Shown here piece after piece: positions 17,055-24,247 of a stretch of 64,000 nt of DNA. Position numbers and translations under genes: made by a program. Each line of letters opens with the position of its first letter. The first letter of the stretch is position 1. Below the pieces are notes generated by a model that had not been told where the DNA came from, did no database searches, and saw only the letters and a list, made by a program, of their open reading frames with translations. The stretch is from Chloroflexota bacterium (GTDB lineage: Bacteria > Chloroflexota > UBA11872 > VXNJ01), in NCBI GenBank assembly GCA_009840625.1, contig VXNJ01000001.1:62001-126000 (forward strand). Direction: 5' to 3'.

Positions 17055-17821
17055 GCATTTCTGCGATCGCCCCACCCGCAATGTTGCTGGCGGCCGCGCT
17101 GCTGGTTGGAATAACTGTCCGGATCAGATCGAAGCAACGAGGCGCAACGGAATCGAACCGTATTCGGTCTGCGCTGCCGGTAAGCATTAAGGCGCCTCCG
17201 ACGCCAATCAAACGGCGTTTTTTGCTGGCGCTGGTCGGAATCGCATTAGGAGTGGCGCTTGTGCCGTTGATCGGTCTTCCCGCATTCGGATTGGCCGGGG
17301 TATTGGCCATGATGGGTTCGCTGCTGCCGCGATTGCGTGAAGAGCGAGATCGGGCCCGAGACAAGGCATCGGCGCTGAGTCAGGTCCAGTTGGCCATGGC
17401 GTTGCTGCGGGCCCAGATCGCTATGGGGCTGGGGCTGGAGGCGGCCCTACGCCTACTGGCCTACACCCCATTGATTGGTGGGGCCTTGACGAAAAGGCTG
17501 CGCTCGGTGCTTGCTGCATACGGGCTGGGCCGATCGGCGGAAACTGCCCTGTCGCAGTTGGGGCGCGAGCTGGGTTCGGTTGAGATAGAGATCCTGGCGC
17601 GCTCGATCACCCAGGCGCGGCGATTGGGAGTGGGGCTGGAAGAGACCCTGGCAAGGTCCGAATTCGAGTTCGTTGCCGCCCACGAGCGCCGTGTCGCGGC
17701 GGCCGCCGAACGGGCCCAGTTGCGTTCGCAGTTGCTGGTTGTCGGATGCTTTCTGCCCGCATTCATGGCCATGGTCCTGGTACCTCTTTTCCTTGGGATG
17801 CTGCAGGGCCTGGGCTCCTGA
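17051..17821 (+). CDS. tadC: TadC-like Flp pilus assembly membrane protein
   Basis: A 256-residue protein from GTG 17051. Two N-terminal helical regions precede a T2SSF-like cytoplasmic domain (VQLAMALLRAQIAMGLGLEAAL near 120, ILARSITQARRLGVGLEETL near 185) and a final helix (LLVVGCFLPAFMAMVLVPLFL). The family sits beside TadB in the membrane. The stop overlaps the ATG of the prepilin peptidase by one base. Confidence 0.78.
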   Translation: MSISAIAPPAMLLAAALLVGITVRIRSKQRGATESNRIRSALPVSIKAPPTPIKRRFLLALVGIALGVALVPLIGLPAFGLAGVLAMMGSLLPRLREERDRARDKASALSQVQLAMALLRAQIAMGLGLEAALRLLAYTPLIGGALTKRLRSVLAAYGLGRSAETALSQLGRELGSVEIEILARSITQARRLGVGLEETLARSEFEFVAAHERRVAAAAERAQLRSQLLVVGCFLPAFMAMVLVPLFLGMLQGLGS

Positions 17822-18285
17822 TGGCCACCGGTAACATGGCGTCGGCGGCTTGCGGGTTCGCCTGGCTCCTGACGGCGGTGATGCTGATGCTTGCGTCGTG
17901 GTTTGACATGCGATGGCGTCGGATACCGAATTGGCTTACGGTTGCAGCAGCCTTCGGCGGGTTGGCAATCGCGCTCATCCAGGGGGCACTTCTTTGTGCA
18001 TTGTTTGCGGTCCTACTCTCAATGCTGGTCACAAGTCTTCCCAACCTCTTTAAATCCGGCGCGATTGGCCCCGGAGATATAAAGCTGGTGGGGGCCGTTG
18101 GTGCATTGCTGGGCATCGCTAGCACCTTATTCACAATTGGTGCCGCATCCGGTGCGGCCCTGGCTTACGCAATCTCCATTGGGAGATTGCGAAGGAGCCG
18201 CAACCGACACTCCGCCCTACCTTTTGCTCCCTTTCTCCTAGCTGGATTTCTACTGGCAACTCGGGACGGGCTATGGCCCATTTGA
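17821..18285 (+). CDS. cpaA: Prepilin peptidase (TadV/CpaA type)
   Basis: A 154-residue membrane aspartyl protease from ATG 17821. The two catalytic Asp motifs are present: SWFDMRWRRIPNWLT near 33 and GPGDIKLVGAVGALLG near 85, the second being the G-x-G-D motif. It also has LPFAPFLLAG near the C-terminus. It lacks the N-terminal methylase domain of PilD, as usual for Tad-type enzymes. It should process Flp and TadE/G leaders. It is the last gene of the array. Confidence 0.85.
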   Translation: MATGNMASAACGFAWLLTAVMLMLASWFDMRWRRIPNWLTVAAAFGGLAIALIQGALLCALFAVLLSMLVTSLPNLFKSGAIGPGDIKLVGAVGALLGIASTLFTIGAASGAALAYAISIGRLRRSRNRHSALPFAPFLLAGFLLATRDGLWPI

Positions 18286-18465
18286 CCGAGGAATTCGAAC
18301 GATCTCGCCCAATCGAATAGTCGGCACACTCCCCTGCCGATCCCAATCGAGCCATGACATAGGCAAATGCGACCGATCCGGTCATCGCAGCGACGCTAGT
18401 CGGCTGTGTGCGACTCGTGATGAAATCGGTGCGCCGGAATAGCACTAGGTAAGGTTGATCGGTTA

Positions 18466-19341
18466 ATGACGACGAGAGTGGTTTGCTGGAATGTTGCCGG
18501 TCGCGTAGCACCGTGGCGGCAACTTGTGGAGATGGAAGCAGATGTCGGGCTTTTGCAGGAAGTTAAGGCAATCCCCGACGACGTGGCGGATCGGGTCGAG
18601 TGCGGAAGCCGAGAGCATTGGGACTCTCATGTTTGGAACTCTGATTGGTACAAAGACCGCTGGCCGAAGCTCTACGACCGCTGGCCCATGGTGGTCAAGT
18701 TGTCCGATCGAGTCCGAATTGAATGGTTCAAACAAGTTGGTCCGATCGGCGGTACAGAGTGCGATGAATTCGCCGTAAGCGGAATCGGCACGGTAGCCGC
18801 GGCCCGAGTCGTCCCTGAACAGGGTCAGCCTTTCCTGGCCGTGTCAATGTATGCGCGCTGGATAAGTCCTCACCCAATAGCTAACAGCAGTTGGTCGACC
18901 GGTTTTCCGGACGGTTCCGCCCACCGGATCATCTCCGACCTTTCGGCTTTCATCGGCAGCACGGACCCAAACACGCACCGGATCCTGGCCGCCGGAGACC
19001 TGAATACTATCTATGGCGCCTCGGATGACAACAAATATTCACTGCCCGCTCGCGACCGGACGGTCTGGGACCGGATGAATGCGCTGGGTTTGGAGTTTCT
19101 CGGGCCGCAGTATCCGGCCGGGAGGCGCGCGGACCCCACTCCGCAGGGCTTGCCTCGCGACACTAAGAACGTGCCCACTTTTCACGCAAGTAGCCAAACC
19201 CCTGCGACAGCCCAGAACCAATTGGATTACGTTTTCGCTTCACGCGGATTCCATGAACACGTCGAAGTCGAGGCATTGAATTCGGTCGACAACTGGGGTG
19301 CGAGTGATCACTGCCGATTGATCATCGACGTCCAGCGGTAA
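18466..19341 (+). CDS. Endonuclease/exonuclease/phosphatase (EEP) family protein
   Basis: A 291-residue protein starting at ATG 18466. All EEP landmarks are visible: VVCWNVAG at the N-terminus, VGLLQEV near 28 (metal-binding Glu), AGDLNTIYG near 177, NQLDYVFAS near 247, and GASDHCRLI near 281 (catalytic His). Members cleave phosphodiester or phosphate bonds in nucleic acids, lipids or small molecules; the substrate cannot be told. It stands alone between the pilus array and a flavin reductase-like gene, with no signal peptide, so it is cytoplasmic. Confidence 0.8.
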   Translation: MTTRVVCWNVAGRVAPWRQLVEMEADVGLLQEVKAIPDDVADRVECGSREHWDSHVWNSDWYKDRWPKLYDRWPMVVKLSDRVRIEWFKQVGPIGGTECDEFAVSGIGTVAAARVVPEQGQPFLAVSMYARWISPHPIANSSWSTGFPDGSAHRIISDLSAFIGSTDPNTHRILAAGDLNTIYGASDDNKYSLPARDRTVWDRMNALGLEFLGPQYPAGRRADPTPQGLPRDTKNVPTFHASSQTPATAQNQLDYVFASRGFHEHVEVEALNSVDNWGASDHCRLIIDVQR

Positions 19342-19769
19342 CCTCCGGCGAGTCTCTCCGACTTCGGCCGATTGACGAGGATCGTCCCCTTAACCTGTTC
19401 AGAATTCGGCCCCGGATTCGAAGAAATGCTCCCTCATAACGGGGAAATCCGGATTGGCCACGACAAGTAAGCACAAGAATGGGGAGCACTTCCAGGGTAA
19501 AGAGATCTTTCTCGCCGCCGCGCCCAATCGACGATCGCACCCTAATCTCCTATGCCGGGATTACGCCTGCAGCAAGCTCCTATGCAGAGCTGGGATGTGG
19601 CCGCAGAGAGACCGGCGCTGCTGCCATTCCCAACCGCTCCGACGAGATCTTGACAATTGCCTACTCGGTGCATTCCGGCGGCGACTGCAAAATTGCGCAA
19701 GCGTCGGCCCGCTGAGAGGAAGGCGCGGCCAAATTCACGCAAATGCGCCGACGTCGGAGGTTGGGTTCC
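19342..19769. other. Intergenic stretch
   Basis: No convincing gene on either strand; the short frames lack motifs and have unnatural composition. GGAGG about eight bases before 19770 belongs to the next gene. Confidence 0.5.
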
Positions 19770-20354
19770 ATGCATTCCGGACCGCACGTGTTTTTCGAAC
19801 GCCCAGACGACCCAGACGACTCGGTTGCATCGGCTATCCGGGCGATCACGAAACCGGGGTCCGTCGGTTGGATTTCGACTCTGGTGCCCGATGGGTCGCC
19901 CCGCCTTTCGGCATTCGATGATTTCGGGCTGGTGGGCATGGTTGAACCGGCGGTCATGTTCGCCGGAAGCGGTATCAGCGTGGCCGGCTTCATGCCAAAC
20001 GCAATAAACCATGCGCGCCAAGTTGGTGAATTTACGGCAAATCTCGCAAACGCAGATCTGCGGCGCCAGCTGTCGGCCACCGATTGGTGGGGCCAAGAAT
20101 TCGAGAGTGTAGGGGTGACGCCGGCGCCCGGTCGATCGGTCGGTTGTCCGCGGGTAATCGAGAGTCCAATAAGCGTTGAGTGTCGGGTGGTAGCAATCGT
20201 CGACCTGCCCTGCTTCGTGACTGATGTAGAAAACGTAGTCGTATTTGGACGCATAACGGGGATCCACATCGATCCACGCATAGTAACTGCGGATGGATTA
20301 GATCCGGCCAAGATCGAGCCGATCCGCAAGGCCCAAATTTCCGACGTTGAATAG
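19770..20354 (+). CDS. Flavin reductase-like FMN-binding domain protein
   Basis: A 194-residue protein from ATG 19770, chosen because GGAGG lies eight bases upstream; a longer frame from 19743 adds only basic residues. It has the split-barrel flavin reductase pattern: KPGSVGWISTLVPDGSPRLS near 28-48, a QVGEFTANLANADLR segment near 80, and SVGVTPAPGRSVGCPRVIES near 108, ending with a VFGRITGIHID strand. Such proteins bind FMN and supply reduced flavin or act as flavin-dependent oxidoreductases. No partner oxygenase is adjacent, so the role is unknown. Confidence 0.72.
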   Translation: MHSGPHVFFERPDDPDDSVASAIRAITKPGSVGWISTLVPDGSPRLSAFDDFGLVGMVEPAVMFAGSGISVAGFMPNAINHARQVGEFTANLANADLRRQLSATDWWGQEFESVGVTPAPGRSVGCPRVIESPISVECRVVAIVDLPCFVTDVENVVVFGRITGIHIDPRIVTADGLDPAKIEPIRKAQISDVE

Positions 20355-20674
20355 ACCGGCTTAGGGCCAGCAACGCTTCCAAGCCGCGTGCAGTTCGACC
20401 CGCTGATCAAATTGATTGACCCCCGCAAATCGGAAAACAAAACCAAAGTTGCTTTGGTGCTCAACTTTCGGCCATGACCAACCGGGATTGCTCCGCGTCC
20501 TTGCGGCGGTTGCCCACACGATCCGTGGAGCGTTGCTGCGGCAGAGCGGCCGGCAACATCATCTTTGGCCAATTCGTCATCCGGTCCCGGCAACGCTGCA
20601 TTCATATCGGCGCTGGCGAAAAGGTCCAAAGAATTCGGGGCCGCCCCAAATCAGGCCGCCTAAGTAGTTCACGG
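20355..20674. other. Intergenic stretch between convergent genes
   Basis: Between the flavin reductase-like gene and the exonuclease stop. I see no gene, hairpin terminator or repeat of note. Confidence 0.45.
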
Positions 20675-21331
20675 TTATCCGATGCGGTACGATCCGGGCC
20701 TGAAACCGCCGCTCTGGAATTCGTTGCGCTCGCACATCGCCACGAATAACTGCGCGACGGCTACCGCATCCTGCCTGGCGCGATGGCCGCCGCTCAATCC
20801 GACACCGTAGCGGCTGCAGGCATCGGCCAATTTGTGGGAACGCTCGCCGGAGTCGAAATGGCGCGACATTTGCAACGTATCGATTCCACGGCTGGTGGGC
20901 ACCTCCAGACCGCAACGTCTGAATTCGGCGTTGAGAAAACCGGCGTCGAACCGGAGATTGTGCGCGAGCAGGACCTTGCCGGCCAGCAACGCTTTGACGG
21001 TGTCGGAAACGTCAGAAAAACGCGGCGAATTCGCCACGTCCCTGTCCCGGATGCCGTGAATTCGCGTGGCCGAAGGCGGTATCCGCCGCCCCGGATTCAA
21101 TAACGACTGCCATTGCCAGGCGATCTCGCCCTCGCCTGTCAATCCGACCAGCGCTATTTCAACGATCCGGTCGCCATTCGGGAATAGGCCGGTGGTTTCG
21201 ACATCGACTGCGACTACGGAGTCAAGGCCCGTCGGCGAGTTGCGCCCGCCTTTTGGACAATCGGCGTCGGAATCGTCATATTGATCATCACCGAGCAAAC
21301 GCCGAACCAGGTTCCCGATCAGAGCTTCCAA
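20675..21331 (-). CDS. DnaQ-like 3'-5' exonuclease
   Basis: A 218-residue protein from TTG 21331, with GAAGG nine bases upstream. The frame is open to 21592, but the extra N-terminus has non-protein composition. Exo motifs are all present: I, AVDVETTGLFPNGDRIVEIA near 47; II, LLAHNLRFDAGFLNAEF near 123; III, HRARQDAVAVAQLF near 185 (H-x4-D). This is the DEDDh superfamily that includes the epsilon subunit of DNA polymerase III. Standing alone beside repair and restriction genes, it may trim DNA ends in repair or defence, but a general proofreading or RNA role is equally possible. Confidence 0.82.
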   Translation of the reverse strand: MEALIGNLVRRLLGDDQYDDSDADCPKGGRNSPTGLDSVVAVDVETTGLFPNGDRIVEIALVGLTGEGEIAWQWQSLLNPGRRIPPSATRIHGIRDRDVANSPRFSDVSDTVKALLAGKVLLAHNLRFDAGFLNAEFRRCGLEVPTSRGIDTLQMSRHFDSGERSHKLADACSRYGVGLSGGHRARQDAVAVAQLFVAMCERNEFQSGGFRPGSYRIG

Positions 21332-21689
21332 GCTAGCCGACCTTCGCCCCAGTTTCGAACGGAATCCCTCGAACAGGTGACAACTGCAACGCGAAGGCGC
21401 CGCCCCAGTTGATTCAGGCTTTTGTGCATGGCAGTTCGCTTCGCCACATTCACGCCCCTTGCTATACGCCGATCGAGCGCGCAATTCAGCGCGCCCAATA
21501 CGCGTCACCATTCTGTTTTCATTCTGATTGCGAGGTGAGAATTCTGCGGACGCTAATAAATGTGACTCACCGGTGGCGCAGCCCTGCGGCAATGGTCAGG
21601 TACCTGCCAACTTGCTGTTGCGCGTAATTGGCTGCCAGCCGCCCTGAACATCTCTTGGCTGCCGCGAATCTTGAAAATCAGTCTCCAAT
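21332..21689. other. Divergent intergenic stretch upstream of exonuclease and Vsr genes
   Basis: Should carry promoters for both genes. It is visibly more A/T-rich toward 21480-21560, but no confident -35/-10 pair was found. No gene seen. Confidence 0.4.
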
Positions 21690-22199
21690 ATGACCGACGT
21701 ATTGACGCCCGAACAGCGCTCATACTGCATGTCCCAGATCCGGGCAAAAGACATGCAGCCGGAGATGGCGGTGCGGTCCATGATCCATCGACTGGGCTTC
21801 AGGTTTCGACTCCACCAGAAAAACCTGCCAGGAAATCCCGACATTGTTCTCGCCAAACACCGCGCAGCCATATTTGTCCATGGATGTTTCTGGCATTGGC
21901 ATCCAGACCCTAAATGCCCTATTGCCCGATTGCCCGAATCGAACGTTGAGTATTGGGGGCCAAAGCTGGCCCGGACCAGGGAAAGAGATGCAGAACACTT
22001 GGCAGAATTGTCACGGCTCGGGTGGCGGGTATTGGTGATTTGGGAGTGCGATTTGCAGTCGCCCGAATCGCTTGTCAATCGGATTTGTAGCCATTTGAAA
22101 TTGGATCGTGCGGCCCAAGGTACCGATCCGGGTACGGAGGCAGGACGCCAAGACGCGAACCAACAGATAACTGACGTCTCGCGGGGCGCCAATTCATAA
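21690..22199 (+). CDS. vsr: Vsr-type very short patch repair endonuclease (first copy)
   Basis: A 169-residue protein from ATG 21690. It begins TPEQRSYCMSQIRAKDMQPE, the Vsr opening, followed by LHQKNLPGNPDIVL with the catalytic Asp near 50, AAIFVHGCFWHWH near 60 (FxHGCFWHxH, zinc and catalytic region), and a VLVIWECDLQ strand near 115. Vsr nicks T:G mismatches formed when 5-methylcytosine deaminates, so it accompanies cytosine methylases. Its partner is probably the methylase at 22860-23783, encoded convergently. The last 30 residues are poorly conserved. Confidence 0.9.
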   Translation: MTDVLTPEQRSYCMSQIRAKDMQPEMAVRSMIHRLGFRFRLHQKNLPGNPDIVLAKHRAAIFVHGCFWHWHPDPKCPIARLPESNVEYWGPKLARTRERDAEHLAELSRLGWRVLVIWECDLQSPESLVNRICSHLKLDRAAQGTDPGTEAGRQDANQQITDVSRGANS

Positions 22200-22305
22200 G
22201 CGGTTCCTGTAATCCGTCAATTGCTCGTTGATACCTCGCGCCACGGTCCAGAACCAATTTAGAAAAACCTACGTCCCCGAGTGGAATTTCAACGTCCCGG
22301 GCAGA

Positions 22306-22875
22306 TCAATCCTTAAATTTGTTTTTCAACCAATCGAGCGCGTGTTGCTGGTCGGCGACCGTGGCGGTGCGCAATATGGTCATCATCCTGATGCGGGAGG
22401 GAGGCTCCTGGGCAACGTTCTTGGCGCCCTGATTGCAAACGGTGCAGAGCGCACGAAGGTTGCCTGCCGTGTCATCCCCTCCTTGGCTCTTTGCGACGAT
22501 GTGCCCGACATGCAGAACTGTTCTGCGCCCGTTCACGGGGTGAGGTTCACCGGCGCCGGCACCGCACATCCGGCAAGTGTTGCCGTTTCTGATCAGGACT
22601 TCTGCACGCACTCGCCCGCTGATACTGCGCTCGAATTTCAGGTCGCCTTTTGGAGGCGGCGCCTCGGCAAGCCTGTATTGCCCGGGCTTGAGATCTTCAG
22701 CGTCGAGATGAGATTCGATCCGCCAACCTTCCTCGTCCCTGAGCTCCCGCAATCTCCGGCCGTATTGGACCTGGTTTCCGCTGGCGTCCCTGACTTGCTC
22801 CGTCGTAACAATCTCACCGACTCGCTGGCTGAGGAACGCCCTGATTCCTTTTTTGCCGGTTAATCTTTCAGGCAC
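22306..22875 (-). CDS. HNH endonuclease (putative restriction partner of the adjacent methylase)
   Basis: A 189-residue protein from GTG 22875, overlapping the methylase 3' end by 16 bases; GAAGG lies about ten bases upstream. Residues 1-75 look like a winged-helix region (RVGEIVTTEQVRDASG, RRLRELRDEEGW). The C-terminal half is an HNH nuclease with CRMCGAGAGE near 104, VLHVGHIVAKSQGGDD near 124 (His pair), NLRALCTVCNQGAKN near 144. The zinc-type Cys pairs are intact. Coupled to a cytosine methylase and a nearby Vsr, it is most simply the restriction enzyme of a type II system; the recognition site is unknown. Confidence 0.8.
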   Translation of the reverse strand: MPERLTGKKGIRAFLSQRVGEIVTTEQVRDASGNQVQYGRRLRELRDEEGWRIESHLDAEDLKPGQYRLAEAPPPKGDLKFERSISGRVRAEVLIRNGNTCRMCGAGAGEPHPVNGRRTVLHVGHIVAKSQGGDDTAGNLRALCTVCNQGAKNVAQEPPSRIRMMTILRTATVADQQHALDWLKNKFKD

Positions 22876-23783
22876 TTGCGCACTGCCTTCGCCACGGCGG
22901 TTGCGAGTTCGACGGTCAGCGCATTGCCGATCTGTCGGTACTGTTGTGTTTTGCCTCCGGCGAATTGCCAATCCGGCGGAAATGATTGGAGGCAAGCCAC
23001 CATCTTGATGGTCAATCGGGGCATTCCATCAAAATCACGGGACGGCGGCTCATTAGCAATACCCAATCCGTCCACGCCGATTTCGGCCCACTTGGCGCGT
23101 GACCTGGTTGGCCCAAGGTCTGGCCCACCGTGTTTGTGCGAGCCGCCCGTCAATGTTGGCGCCGGTTGATCCGCCTTTGCAGCCCATTCCTTAGCGTGGA
23201 GCCAACCGCCTTCGGCAATCAATTCACTGAGGGCCTCGCCCACGGTGCCACCGCCGCCATTCGGCTCAGGCCATTGAAACGACAAATCGTCGCCGTGGGC
23301 GACCATAAACGCTCGGGTGCGGTTTTGGTTCGCGCCGAAATCAAAAGCGTTGAGCAAACCCCACTTGGTTCGGTAGCCGGACTTTTCAAGTGCGCATTCC
23401 AAATCCGCCCGATATTGCTCGAAACGGCGCTGCATCAGCCCCCGCACGTTCTCAACGACAACCATCCTCGGATTGGTTGCGTCGACGATGCGCAGCAAAG
23501 CGGGGAATAAGTCGCGTTCATCGCTCCGGCCTTTTTGTTTTCCAGCCACAGAGAACGGAGGGCAGGGGAGCCCGCCGGCCACGACATCGACGCCGCGCCA
23601 ATAGGCCATGTCCAATTGGCGGATATCTGCATTGATGACATTCCAATACGGACGGTTAATGCGCAAAGTTGCGCAAGCGTGATCGTTGTCGTCAATCAGC
23701 GCCGAATGGTCAAATCCCGCCCGCTCAAAGCCAATCGCCTGGCCGCCGCCGCCGGCGCAAAGCTCTAGAACCGTGGGTTTCAC
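22860..23783 (-). CDS. C5-cytosine DNA methyltransferase (first copy)
   Basis: A 307-residue protein from ATG 23783. Conserved motifs in order: I, VLELCAGGGGQAIGFERAGF; IV, GGLPCPPFSVAGKQKG with the catalytic Cys near 73; VI, VVVENVRGL near 104; VIII, GANQNRTRAFMVAH near 152; IX-X, RLTIKMVACLQSFP and QIGNALTVELA near the end. The target-recognition region between VIII and IX is short. It protects the host site from the coupled HNH nuclease, and its product is the substrate class Vsr repairs after deamination. Confidence 0.92.
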   Translation of the reverse strand: MKPTVLELCAGGGGQAIGFERAGFDHSALIDDNDHACATLRINRPYWNVINADIRQLDMAYWRGVDVVAGGLPCPPFSVAGKQKGRSDERDLFPALLRIVDATNPRMVVVENVRGLMQRRFEQYRADLECALEKSGYRTKWGLLNAFDFGANQNRTRAFMVAHGDDLSFQWPEPNGGGGTVGEALSELIAEGGWLHAKEWAAKADQPAPTLTGGSHKHGGPDLGPTRSRAKWAEIGVDGLGIANEPPSRDFDGMPRLTIKMVACLQSFPPDWQFAGGKTQQYRQIGNALTVELATAVAKAVRKCLKD

Positions 23784-24247
23784 GCCGGGGACTCAATGAT
23801 TGGCGGGTGGACATTTCCCTCGACAGTGGCTGATTCCACAGTCAAACAGGACAAACGGTCATTCATACAACCAGAATACAACCCTTATCGGTTTACTGGA
23901 TGATTTTGCGGGTACCGGTGCGGGCCTGGCAAGGGCATTCGAGCGCCACCGGAGGTTCCACAGGCCCGCTGCCGCGGTTGTTGGCTACCCGAATGTGGCA
24001 CGCCAATTCGAATCGGTGAATATCCAGATTGAGGTTGCATTTCGCCTGATTGTTCAAGCCATTTGGTCGATCGAAGGCGCCCTTATTGCCCAAGCTGGTT
24101 TGCGCCAGATTGGCAGCAGCGCTTTCAGTGACCCCTCGGTTGCTGCAGCGCCATTCCATTTTCGTTGACGGATTGGAAGCGGTAACGAATACGAGGCAAT
24201 CGGGCCGATGCGCTTCGCCGAAACTTCCCGGCGGTGACAAGCCGTCC
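23784..24247. other. Intergenic stretch between helicase stop and methylase start
   Basis: No supported gene. A minus-strand frame crossing 23893-24247 has somewhat protein-like residues but no motif and would overlap the helicase 3' end; not called. The methylase promoter should lie near 23790-23850. Confidence 0.4.

Noticed and set aside
19661-20629. A 322-residue open frame on the minus strand
   Set aside because: It lies opposite the flavin reductase-like gene, whose motifs are clear; the minus-strand product has skewed composition and no motif.
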